This document shows positions 15,789 to 24,040 of a DNA stretch of 55,426 nucleotides, piece after piece. Source of the DNA: JAYZDF01 sp036337945 (GTDB lineage: Bacteria > Myxococcota > Kuafuiibacteriia > Kuafuiibacteriales > Kuafuiibacteriaceae). How positions within the stretch are numbered: the stretch's first letter is position 1; each line of letters opens with the position of its first letter. The notes under the pieces are model-generated. The model was not told the origin of the DNA. It searched no databases and was given only the letters and a program-made list of their open reading frames with translations. The DNA is taken from positions 1 to 55,426 of the forward strand of contig JAYZDF010000047.1 of assembly GCA_036337945.1 (NCBI GenBank), written 5' to 3'. Both the position numbers and the translations under genes were made by a program.

Positions 15789-16093
15789 TGAGTAAGAAGC
15801 TAGCGCGCATGCGTGCATATGTCGAAGCCAACCCTCAAGATCCCTTCGGCCTGTACTCTTTAGCGATTCTTCAAAAAGAAAGTGCTCCAGACGAAGCACT
15901 CTCCTTGTTTCATCGCGTTCATGACGAGCATCCAAACTATTTGCCGAATTACTTTCACTTCGCCCAATCTTTAGTGGACGATGCAGACCTAGAAAAAGCT
16001 CGCGAAATATATCAAGCAGGAATCGCTCTCGCTCGTACGCAAAACGACGCGCACACTTTAGGAGAACTCGAAGCTGCACTGGATATGTTGTAG
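15788..16093 (+). CDS. Small TPR-like protein
   Basis: A 101-residue, probably cytoplasmic helical protein without signal peptide. It has two to three degenerate TPR-type helix pairs: DPFGLYSLAILQ near residue 18, DEALSLFHRVHDEHPNYLPNY near 37, and LEKAREIYQAGIALA near 68. TPR proteins act as scaffolds. Its ATG overlaps the stop of the cytochrome-like lipoprotein gene by one base, so the two are translationally coupled. The partner is unknown. Confidence 0.8.
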   Translation: MSKKLARMRAYVEANPQDPFGLYSLAILQKESAPDEALSLFHRVHDEHPNYLPNYFHFAQSLVDDADLEKAREIYQAGIALARTQNDAHTLGELEAALDML

Positions 16094-16102
16094 TACGCGT
16101 AC

Positions 16103-16936
16103 CTATCTGGCTTTTCGAAGCGGACGCAAATCTCGCTGCTTTCGTGGCGGATCAATCTTGTCCGCCAACTTTCCCATTTCCAAAGCCTTCTGAGATTCGC
16201 CAGCAGAACTATACCATTTCGCCGCCTTTCGGAATAAAGCCGCGGACCGACCGGCTTGAACTGCTGCTCGCTCGATTTCTCTGGCCGCGGCATCAAATTT
16301 CTTTTGTCGAGCATGAAGCTCCGCAAGTCTGATTCGTGCCTGAAGATCAAGAGGATATTTTGTAAGAACAGCTTCGAGCTGTTCTTGGGCAGCCGGAAGC
16401 TTTCCTTCAACCTCTAGCAGGTCCGCAAGTTCTTTTCTCGGCTCTACAAAATCAGGCCTGAGAGCAATCGCTTTTTGCCAGTGCACTTTCGCCTGGTCAG
16501 AGCGTTCCAGTTTAGAAAGTACTCTTCCGTAGTAAAGTCGAGCCCGAGGATTATTAGGAAATGCCTGAACGGCTGAGGCCAGCAATGGCTCCATTTTCGA
16601 AAAATCCTGACCAATATAATAAAGGCTTATCGCCTGTTCGAACGCCGCAATGGTCAACTTTGGATCCACCTGACGTGCTTGCTCGAAGATTTTAATCGCC
16701 TCTTCGTGATTCCCCTCAACCGAAAGCTTTCGAGCTTCCTTAAACAAATCATAGGCAACGGCTGGATTTCTGCGAGGCTTCTTTTCGCGAGTCATCGCTG
16801 CAGAGGAGGCACAAGAAGCACAGAACGCTGTAACCACAATAAAACCGAACGGCTTGAAAAAACCTCTTTCAAAATAAGCTTTTCCTTGTTCTATAACCAC
16901 AATCGATCCGATAACAGACGCAAGAGAAGACCTCAT
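16103..16936 (-). CDS. TPR-repeat lipoprotein or membrane-anchored protein
   Basis: A protein of about 277 residues (ATG 16936; a TTG at 16960 is possible). A hydrophobic stretch FGFIVVTAFCASC near residues 31-43 looks like a lipoprotein signal ending in CAS-C, but it is preceded by an unusually long n-region, so the true start may be downstream and non-ATG. The mature part is made of TPR motifs: AYDLFKEARKLSVEGNHEEA, AIKIFEQARQVDPKL, NPRARLYYGRVLSKLERS, VHWQKAIALRPDF, and more to about residue 260, ending in a basic tail. It is a periplasmic scaffold by inference. It is divergent from mutS2 with only 41 bases between the starts. Confidence 0.75.
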   Translation of the reverse strand: MRSSLASVIGSIVVIEQGKAYFERGFFKPFGFIVVTAFCASCASSAAMTREKKPRRNPAVAYDLFKEARKLSVEGNHEEAIKIFEQARQVDPKLTIAAFEQAISLYYIGQDFSKMEPLLASAVQAFPNNPRARLYYGRVLSKLERSDQAKVHWQKAIALRPDFVEPRKELADLLEVEGKLPAAQEQLEAVLTKYPLDLQARIRLAELHARQKKFDAAAREIERAAVQAGRSAALFRKAAKWYSSAGESQKALEMGKLADKIDPPRKQRDLRPLRKAR

Positions 16937-16977
16937 CTTGCGCAGGATTCGAGGAAGCAACTAGCAGGGTTTAGACG

Positions 16978-19377
16978 ATGCAGCAAGCGTACGAGCAATT
17001 AGAATTCAACCTGATCATCAGCGCGCTCAGAGCTAGATGTCAGTCGGAACTTGGCAAAGAACGGACTGAGCGGATGACCGCCTTTGAAACAGCTCAGGAA
17101 GCAATCAATAATATTCGACAAATTGACCAAATGAGAACTCAGCTCGACGAAGATCGTATCCCTCCGCTCGGCGGCGCCCAAAATGTATCTCTCGACCTAG
17201 AGCAGGCCACCAAAGAGATGGTCCTGGAGGGACCACAACTCATCGCAATCGCGAAGACCATGGCAGTCATCGCTGATTTACAAAATTACCTGCTCCCGTT
17301 GGACACTGTTGCTCCTCTACTATTCGGAATGGGTGCTTCGCTCAGCGATCTTTCACGGCCGTCGCAAAAAATTATCGGAAGCTTTGAGCCCTCTGGGAGA
17401 CTCGCTGATCACGCGTCCTCTGATCTTGCAAGTCTACGACACAAAATGCGTTCCATAGAGGACAACGTTCAGGAGACACTCAGGAAACTCATAGACTCAT
17501 TAGAGTCAAAGCAACTCTTGCAAGAACCCTACTTTACCGTTCGAGCGGAACGTTATGTACTTCCAGTCATAGCTTCTTTCAAAGGAAAGGTAGAAGGTAT
17601 CGTTCACGATGCGTCAAATACAGGCCAAACCGTATTTATCGAGCCCCAAGCAATTCTCAAACTCGGGAATAAACTAAAGATAGCTCAAAGTGACGTGAGA
17701 GAAGAAGAGTTTCGTATTCTTACTCTTCTCAGCGATATTGTGAAAGATCATGCCAGCGACATTTCACGAGGAATGGAAATTGTCGCACAAGTCGATGTCT
17801 TATTCGCATCATCAAAATTTGCCATTGATCTGAATTGCGAACCGATTGAGCCAAATACTGAACAAGGTATCGATCTTATTGATGCACGGCATCCTCTTCT
17901 TGTTCTGCAAAAGATCGCTGAACCAACAGCCCCACTCGTCGCAAACGATATTGGGCTTCACGCAAATCAACGAGTACTTATTCTTACGGGACCCAACACA
18001 GGCGGCAAAACCGTGGCGATGAAAACCGTCGGTCTACTTGCCCTTATGCTTAGATGCGGACTGCATTTACCGTGCAAACAAAACTCAAGTCTTGGTTGGT
18101 TCCAAGAACTGTTTGTAGCGATCGGCGACCAGCAATCGATTGAGTCGAAACTTTCGACTTTCGCCGCACATATAAAAACTTTGAGCCAAATCGTAGACGG
18201 CGCTTCGCCGAACAGTCTCGTGCTCATCGATGAAATTGCAGCCGATACTGATCCCACTCAAGGCCAAGCACTTGGCCATGCGATTCTCGAATCACTTGCA
18301 GAGAAGAGAAGTCATGTGGTGGTCACGACCCACTTTGAGGGTCTAAAGGCAATTCCTTTTGCGAATGACCAGTTTAGAAACGCAGGCGTCGGTTTCGACA
18401 ATGAGTCGTTCAAACCGACGTATAAGGTATCACTCGATGTGCCACAAAGCTCTAACGGATTTGATATCGCGCGGGGGCTGGGAATGAACAATCGCGTGGT
18501 CGAACGAGCCCAGCAAATTTTTGGAGATGGTTCGAGTGCTATCGAGGAACTCATTAGTGCAGTTGAAAACAAAGCCAATGAACTCGAGAAAGCAAAAGAC
18601 GAAACAAAACAAGCGGAGCGTCAACTAGAAAAGGAACGCAACCGGCTTGAGCATGAACGCCACCAACTCAAGGCTGCTCGGCAAAAGTTACAAAAACAAG
18701 CGCAAGAGGAACTCTTTGATGAAATCAAAACAGCGCGAGAACAGGTAAGCAAAATTATCTCAGAACTTCAGCGCTCTGCCGGCAGTGATGCCGTGAAAGC
18801 AGCGATGCGGGTTGCAGATAAAGCCTCGAAAGAGCTCAAGAAAATAGACGAAGAGAAGAAAGACGAAGCCAAGAAACTTCACCCGCCTGAACCAAAAACG
18901 TCTCCACTCAGTGAAGTTCAGGTAGGCGATTGGGTCCACGTCCCTAAGGTCGGACAAGATGGGAATATTGTTTCTATCGACAAAAAAGGCGCTGTCGTGG
19001 CCATCGGAAATATGCGCTTGCGCGTAGGCCTTGAGTCCTTAAGAACCTCAAAAACCCGACCTGCGAAAAACCAACCCTCACGACGAACCTCTACGGGGCC
19101 CAAGAAAAACCGTTCGAAAATTGCGGCTGTCAGTTCAAACGAGGAACTAGATGTTCGCGGCCTTACCAGCGACGAGGCTTTGGATCGTCTGGATGCCTTC
19201 TTGGATTATCATTTTCAGGGACCCTGTGATTTCGTGAGAGTTATTCATGGTCACGGAACAGGAGCACTCCGAAAAGCCATTCGAGACCATCTGCGAACAT
19301 CAGGGTATGTTGTGGAATATCGGCCGGAAAGCGACAAGAATGGCGGAGACGGTGCAACTTTGATCGAGCTTTCCTAA
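16978..19377 (+). CDS. mutS2: MutS2 family ATPase/endonuclease
   Basis: A 799-residue MutS2 of the expected length. MutS2 proteins act on branched DNA or on collided ribosomes rather than in mismatch repair. Seen: the clamp and lever region with GQTVFIEP (around residue 215), Walker A GPNTGGKT (338-345), Walker B LVLIDEIAADTDPTQG, and TTHFEGLKA. A long coiled coil rich in Lys/Glu follows near residues 535-640. The C-terminal Smr domain starts with LDVRGLTSDEA near 724 and has the nuclease motif HGHGTGAL. All key residues are present. A short spacer of 87 bases separates it from the gamma-family enzyme gene downstream on the same strand. Confidence 0.96.
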   Translation: MQQAYEQLEFNLIISALRARCQSELGKERTERMTAFETAQEAINNIRQIDQMRTQLDEDRIPPLGGAQNVSLDLEQATKEMVLEGPQLIAIAKTMAVIADLQNYLLPLDTVAPLLFGMGASLSDLSRPSQKIIGSFEPSGRLADHASSDLASLRHKMRSIEDNVQETLRKLIDSLESKQLLQEPYFTVRAERYVLPVIASFKGKVEGIVHDASNTGQTVFIEPQAILKLGNKLKIAQSDVREEEFRILTLLSDIVKDHASDISRGMEIVAQVDVLFASSKFAIDLNCEPIEPNTEQGIDLIDARHPLLVLQKIAEPTAPLVANDIGLHANQRVLILTGPNTGGKTVAMKTVGLLALMLRCGLHLPCKQNSSLGWFQELFVAIGDQQSIESKLSTFAAHIKTLSQIVDGASPNSLVLIDEIAADTDPTQGQALGHAILESLAEKRSHVVVTTHFEGLKAIPFANDQFRNAGVGFDNESFKPTYKVSLDVPQSSNGFDIARGLGMNNRVVERAQQIFGDGSSAIEELISAVENKANELEKAKDETKQAERQLEKERNRLEHERHQLKAARQKLQKQAQEELFDEIKTAREQVSKIISELQRSAGSDAVKAAMRVADKASKELKKIDEEKKDEAKKLHPPEPKTSPLSEVQVGDWVHVPKVGQDGNIVSIDKKGAVVAIGNMRLRVGLESLRTSKTRPAKNQPSRRTSTGPKKNRSKIAAVSSNEELDVRGLTSDEALDRLDAFLDYHFQGPCDFVRVIHGHGTGALRKAIRDHLRTSGYVVEYRPESDKNGGDGATLIELS

Positions 19378-19464
19378 TTGAAATCGCCACTGTGGAGTTA
19401 ACCAAGTTCGATTTAGACCGTCAGCTATTGACCAAAACCCAACCGTAGCGTTTTGTGCCTATCG

Positions 19465-20613
19465 ATGACTTATAAAATAGAAACACTCGCAATTCACGCT
19501 GGCTGTGAGCCGGAACAGATTACTGGTGCGGTCAATGTGCCTATTTTTCAAACATCGACCTACGCACAACGCAGTCCAGGAGAGCACACAGGCTTTGAAT
19601 ATTCTCGAACTCGCAACCCGACCAGAGATGCGCTTGAAGCCAACCTTGCGGCGCTAGAAGGTGGGAAGTTCGGTATGTGTTTTTCATCTGGATGTGCAGC
19701 CACCGATGCAATCATGCATACGCTCAGTTCTGGAGACCACGTGGTTTCCTGTGACGATGTATACGGAGGAACGTTTCGTATTTTTGACAAAGTTTACCAA
19801 AGGCACGGACTAGAGTTTAGCTATGTTCCGGCTGCAGATGTCGACGCATATGAGGCCGCTATTCAATCGAACACGAAACTTATTTGGGTTGAAACGCCGA
19901 CAAATCCCCTGCTCGCCATCGCCGATATCGAACGAATTGTAGAGATAGCAAAAAAGAAAAACATTGCCGTCGTCGTCGACAATACCTTTGCGACACCATA
20001 TATCCAGCAGCCTCTAAAATGGGGTGCTGATATGGTGCTTCATTCCGTAACAAAATACTTAGGAGGTCACTCTGACGTTGTGGGTGGTGCCGTCATCACC
20101 AGTAGTGAAGAATGGCGAGAGCGCGTTGCGTTCATTCAAAACGCAACCGGTGGCGTGCCCGGGCCGATGGACTGCTTTTTTACATTACGAGGAACGAAAA
20201 CACTCGCAGTCCGTATGGACCGACACAGCGACAACGCTCAAACGCTCGCAGAAATTTTGAGCGAGCATCCAAAAGTTGAAAAAGTCATCTATCCAGGTCT
20301 CGAAAGCCATCCTCAGTTTGAAATCGCCAAAAAACAAATGAGAAAGCCAGGCGGTATGATTTCGTTTGTTGTGAAAGGAGGACTCGAGGCATCGCGTCGT
20401 CTACTAGAGGGAATGAAAGTCTTCACACTTGCGGAGTCTCTAGGAGGAGTAGAGTCACTCATCGAGCATCCCGCAATCATGACGCATGCATCTATTCCAA
20501 GAGAAATTCGAGAGGCACGTGGACTCAACGATGGACTTGTACGCATTTCTGTCGGTATCGAACACATTGACGACCTCAAAGACGATCTTTTGGCCGCGTT
20601 GGATCGTGCTTAG
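19465..20613 (+). CDS. Cystathionine gamma-synthase/lyase family PLP enzyme
   Basis: A 382-residue enzyme of the Cys/Met metabolism PLP family. The start is the ATG at 19465 (MTYKIETLAIHAG); a TTG at 19453 would add four residues. Seen: YSRTRNPTRDALE near residue 45, SSGCAATDA for cofactor phosphate binding, DDVYGGTFR, WVETPTNP, and the PLP lysine Lys197 in SVTKYLGGHSD. The family contains cystathionine gamma-synthase, cystathionine gamma-lyase and O-acylhomoserine sulfhydrylase; length and motifs fit the first two, and GVESLIEHPA is shared by both. Sequence alone does not separate MetB from the lyase. The enzyme is cytoplasmic and tetrameric in known members. Neighbours are mutS2 and an NYN-domain gene, so context gives no help. 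Confidence 0.93.
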   Translation: MTYKIETLAIHAGCEPEQITGAVNVPIFQTSTYAQRSPGEHTGFEYSRTRNPTRDALEANLAALEGGKFGMCFSSGCAATDAIMHTLSSGDHVVSCDDVYGGTFRIFDKVYQRHGLEFSYVPAADVDAYEAAIQSNTKLIWVETPTNPLLAIADIERIVEIAKKKNIAVVVDNTFATPYIQQPLKWGADMVLHSVTKYLGGHSDVVGGAVITSSEEWRERVAFIQNATGGVPGPMDCFFTLRGTKTLAVRMDRHSDNAQTLAEILSEHPKVEKVIYPGLESHPQFEIAKKQMRKPGGMISFVVKGGLEASRRLLEGMKVFTLAESLGGVESLIEHPAIMTHASIPREIREARGLNDGLVRISVGIEHIDDLKDDLLAALDRA

Positions 20614-22179
20614 CTAGGCTTCCAAATTAGAAGAGCCTAAGAGTATTACTGAATCAGCTGCTTCTCGTGCTTCATGTGAAAGACCCTGGGGAAATGAAGC
20701 GACCACTACTGATTTTTGTTTCTTCTGTAATCGCCGAATGAGAGGAGCGAAATCTCCATCTCCAGATGCTATCACGGTAACTTCCGCTTGCCCCGCCGAC
20801 TCCAAGGCTTCCATCGCAATTCCCATATCCCAATCGGCTTTAGTGCTCCCGTCCGAGAACCTTTTTGGTTTTTTGATTCGAAGTTCCCAACCTGAGCGGC
20901 GTAAAGTTTCGCAAAACGGTTCAAAGGCCGAGCCTCCATTATCCACCACAAAGGCAACAGCTCGAATCACTCTTCGTTGTTGTCGTAGGTCATCAATCAG
21001 AGTCGTAAAGTTTACCTTCTTCGAATAATTAGATTGAGCAATCGCAGCAAGGTTTGCCTGGTCTAAAAAGAGATTGACACTATTTTCTGCAGATGGAGAT
21101 TCGGACAGTTGAGGTCGCTCTTCGAGAGACATAATATGTTTTCTTTGTCGCTTGAGCTCTTCCTTTAGCTGGTCAATCTCGTGTTTGTGCTTTGAAGCCC
21201 TGTTCAGATTGTCAGCGCGGAAAGTCTGAAGAGACTCTTCGAGACGTTTATTTTCTCGAATAAGCTCTTCGTTTTGTTGGTTCATTGCGTCGTAACGCTC
21301 CTGAAGCTCAGACAAAGATTCTGAGGCTCCCGCTAACTTTTCGAGGCGGCGGACTTTTTGCGAAAGTTCTTCTACTTGCTTACGAGCCGTTTTTTCCAGG
21401 GACTTGGCTTTTTCAAGCTCGTCTTGCTCTTCATCAATTGAGCGAAATTTTTCACGGAGATGTTCGAGTTCTTTTTCGAGTTCATCTCTCTTTGCGCTTT
21501 GTTGCTTGAGTAAGCGCTCCTTGGTTCCCATCTGCACCAGAAGCTGCGCTCTTTCTTCTTCAGTCGCCGTCAACTTCGTTTCTAACCGATTAACTTGTTG
21601 GGTAGCTTCACCGAGCCGCTCTGCCTGATCTTTGACCTGCTTGGCTAGTTTGAGCTCTTGCCCAAGCTTCGGTGGGTCTGGTTCACCATCAGAAACGGCC
21701 TTCGCTGTCTCAAAGTTGGCAACTTCGGTAAAAAATTCGTTTATGATCTTGTTGGCAAGAATGCGTACACTTTCGCGGTCATCCCGAGCCAAAGCCCAAA
21801 CGAATTTCGCGCGCTCTCTTTTGAGCGCAATCGCGCGATACGAACCAACTCTTTCGCCGGCCTGCTCTTCGGGAATTGAGGCAACAATATGACGCTCTTT
21901 GTGACACGAGCGGTCGAGTTCCTTCATGACCTCGTAAGCCACGTTTGGTGAATGAAAGAAACCTCCCGTTATTTGCCCTACAATCTCTGATTTTGGAACG
22001 TTCTTTAGTCTCGCTTTAGGGGTTTTTGAGCCTGCGCGAACGAAGATCTGTTCGGCCGATTTTCTCTCCAGGGCGTCGACAAGAACTATCGCCAAAGACT
22101 GCGCGTCGAAGACCGTCTTGAGGCAACCCAAGGCTGCTTTGAATTCTCCTGACTTGAATTTCGGAGTATTGATAGCCAA
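20614..22179 (-). CDS. Coiled-coil protein with C-terminal NYN (LabA-like) nuclease domain
   Basis: A protein of about 521 residues; the start is a TTG at 22179 without a clear ribosome binding site, so the exact N-terminus is uncertain. Residues 1-165 form a mixed alpha/beta domain I do not recognise. Residues 170-345 are a long Glu/Lys/Gln coiled coil. The last 156 residues are an NYN/PIN-like domain: LFLDQAN (Asp373), AFVVDNGG, KADWDMG (Asp449, Asp451) and IASGDGDF (Asp474, Asp476). These acidic residues are those that bind metal in LabA-like NYN RNases, so the site appears intact. No signal peptide or membrane segment. It is divergent from hemH. A cytoplasmic RNA-processing role is inference. 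Confidence 0.85.
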   Translation of the reverse strand: MAINTPKFKSGEFKAALGCLKTVFDAQSLAIVLVDALERKSAEQIFVRAGSKTPKARLKNVPKSEIVGQITGGFFHSPNVAYEVMKELDRSCHKERHIVASIPEEQAGERVGSYRAIALKRERAKFVWALARDDRESVRILANKIINEFFTEVANFETAKAVSDGEPDPPKLGQELKLAKQVKDQAERLGEATQQVNRLETKLTATEEERAQLLVQMGTKERLLKQQSAKRDELEKELEHLREKFRSIDEEQDELEKAKSLEKTARKQVEELSQKVRRLEKLAGASESLSELQERYDAMNQQNEELIRENKRLEESLQTFRADNLNRASKHKHEIDQLKEELKRQRKHIMSLEERPQLSESPSAENSVNLFLDQANLAAIAQSNYSKKVNFTTLIDDLRQQRRVIRAVAFVVDNGGSAFEPFCETLRRSGWELRIKKPKRFSDGSTKADWDMGIAMEALESAGQAEVTVIASGDGDFAPLIRRLQKKQKSVVVASFPQGLSHEAREAADSVILLGSSNLEA

Positions 22180-22228
22180 TGTGGATAAAGACTAGCACAA
22201 TCAAAGATTCCATAATATTTCTTTGGTC

Positions 22229-23353
22229 GTGAGAACCGACCTTGCATTACTCAACTTTGGAGGCCCCCAGACCCCGGAAGAGGTTGAACCCTTCTTGTTC
22301 GAACTATTTGCTGATCCCGACGTCATTAAGCTTCCTTTATCCTCCTTACTTCAGGAGCGATTCGCAGGACTGATTTCCAGGAAAAGGGCCCCGAAAATTG
22401 GTCCCCATTACAAGCATATTGGTTTTTCACCGCTTGTTGGGACGAGTCGGGCTCAAGCAAAAGCCTTGGAAGAAAAGCTAAGCGACCTTGGAACGAAGAT
22501 CTGGTTAGGAATGCGATACACAGAGCCAAGCATTGCAAAAATGGTCCAAGAGATTGCGGAAAACCCACCTGAACGCTTGGTCGCTCTAGCTTTATATCCT
22601 CACTTTTCAATTACAACGACCGGTTCACATTTCAACGTGTTATCGGAAGAATGGAAGAAAGCCGGATTGGAACATATCCCGATTCAATACATTCCAGCGT
22701 TTTATCACCATCCTGCGTACAACGAAGCGATGAGAACATTGATTGGTGAAACGCTGGAAGGCCTAGACGACAATGCCCATATTCTATTTTCAGCGCATGG
22801 CGTACCTGTTTCCTACTACAAGGATTTAGCAGACCCTTATCCAGACCAAATCAAACAATCGGTTCGGTTGATCATGGAGCAGATTCAGGGGCCTCACAAA
22901 CATACCTTGTGCTTTCAAAGTAGAGTGGGACCAGTCCGCTGGCTCGGACCCTCTACCGAAGAAGAGATCATCCGTCTTTCTCGCGCTGGAGTCACTGACG
23001 TCGTCGTCGTTCCAATGAGTTTCACGACGGAGGGGATTGAGACCTTATACGAAATTGACGTTGAGTTCGGCGAGGTGGCCGAACGATTCGGAGTCAAGCT
23101 ACACCGAGTTCCAACCGTCGATACCCAGCCAGCATTCATTGAGTGCCTCAATGACATCGTTCGTCAGGCGCTCGGTGACCATTCTCATCATGGCCTCGGT
23201 GAACATCAATGCGTCAGGTGTATTCTTCCTAAGCCGCATAGTCACAGGACTAGAGTGGAATGTGTGGAATGTGGTTTTCGAACACCCGAATATCTGTTGA
23301 GATTGCCTACTTTACAAAAAGCCGCAGCCAAAGCCGCTCACTCTTCTTCGTAG
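22229..23353 (+). CDS. hemH: Ferrochelatase with four-cysteine C-terminal tail
   Basis: A 374-residue enzyme that inserts ferrous iron into porphyrin in the last part of heme synthesis. GTG 22229 is chosen; a TTG at 22223 is possible. Seen: LLNFGGPQTPEEV at the N-terminus, MRYTEPSI, the substrate-site ALYPHFS, FSAHGVPVSYY, and VVPMSFTTEGIETL with the conserved Glu. After the core, the tail has Cys328-x2-Cys331 and Cys345-x2-Cys348 (CVRC and CVEC). This could hold zinc or an iron-sulfur cluster; some bacterial ferrochelatases are known to carry [2Fe-2S], but which cysteines correspond is unclear. The gene end overlaps that of a convergent gene by 16 bases. Confidence 0.94.
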   Translation: MRTDLALLNFGGPQTPEEVEPFLFELFADPDVIKLPLSSLLQERFAGLISRKRAPKIGPHYKHIGFSPLVGTSRAQAKALEEKLSDLGTKIWLGMRYTEPSIAKMVQEIAENPPERLVALALYPHFSITTTGSHFNVLSEEWKKAGLEHIPIQYIPAFYHHPAYNEAMRTLIGETLEGLDDNAHILFSAHGVPVSYYKDLADPYPDQIKQSVRLIMEQIQGPHKHTLCFQSRVGPVRWLGPSTEEEIIRLSRAGVTDVVVVPMSFTTEGIETLYEIDVEFGEVAERFGVKLHRVPTVDTQPAFIECLNDIVRQALGDHSHHGLGEHQCVRCILPKPHSHRTRVECVECGFRTPEYLLRLPTLQKAAAKAAHSSS

Positions 23354-24036
23354 TTCATTCGGTAATCGTTCCGACGTTCGTACTCTAGCTCACGATAGCG
23401 ATCTTCGTCATAACTTGATTCTCGCTCAAGCATAAAGCGTTCATTTGCGCGTTCTTCCGCAATTCTCTCATCGGCTCTCATTCGGTCCGCCAGGCGCTCA
23501 TCGTCATTCTCTCGCAAATGATGTTCGAGATAATGATAATCGTAATAGCGCTTATCAAAATTGCGATCGTCGAATTCTCGAAGACGAAGATGGACTCGGT
23601 CTTCAATCCCATTCGCAAAATAACGTTCAAACCCTTGGCCATCGTATGGCTCATCAGCTTTGCTTTGAAAGTTATCCTCGTAAGTTTCCCAAGCTGATCG
23701 AGCTTGAGACATATGCGAGCAAATTGCGCCCATGACACCGGTTGGTGCCGTCCGGGAAGCCTCCTCTTGAGGAACGGTTGTTACTGAAGCCTTCGCAGCC
23801 TCTACTGGCGATGCGGGGCTGGACTGATCTTGATTATTCTCGCGAACAAATTCGTCACGAGGTGGTTGTGCGGCATTAGCTATCGCAGCAGGCTGTTGAA
23901 GCATTTGTGGGAAGTTCTGAGCCACAAACTGATTCACATCGGCAATAAGGTCATCACATTCCGTGGACAGGTCTTTGACCTGGTCCCAAGAAGGCACTTG
24001 ACTAGCAAGTGCTGATGGCTTGCCCGTAACCGTCAT
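23338..24036 (-). CDS. Highly charged protein of unknown function
   Basis: A 232-residue protein without signal peptide or membrane segment. Residues 1-105 are Ala/Pro/Gln/Ser rich. The second half is extremely rich in Arg, Asp, Glu and Tyr with repeated DDER-, RADER-, and YED-like clusters, which suggests disorder or a long charged helix. Two cysteines lie near the N-terminus and the middle (TECDD and AICSHM). The ATG follows the stop of the 855-residue protein gene by only four bases, so they form a two-gene unit and may interact. Its 3' end overlaps hemH by 16 bases. No family recognised. Confidence 0.7.
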   Translation of the reverse strand: MTVTGKPSALASQVPSWDQVKDLSTECDDLIADVNQFVAQNFPQMLQQPAAIANAAQPPRDEFVRENNQDQSSPASPVEAAKASVTTVPQEEASRTAPTGVMGAICSHMSQARSAWETYEDNFQSKADEPYDGQGFERYFANGIEDRVHLRLREFDDRNFDKRYYDYHYLEHHLRENDDERLADRMRADERIAEERANERFMLERESSYDEDRYRELEYERRNDYRMNYEEE

Positions 24037-24040
24037 AATC

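Noticed and set aside
23445..23735. Plus-strand open frame opposite the charged protein
   Set aside because: Arises from the repetitive Arg/Glu codons on the other strand; the minus-strand frame fits four bases after its operon partner.
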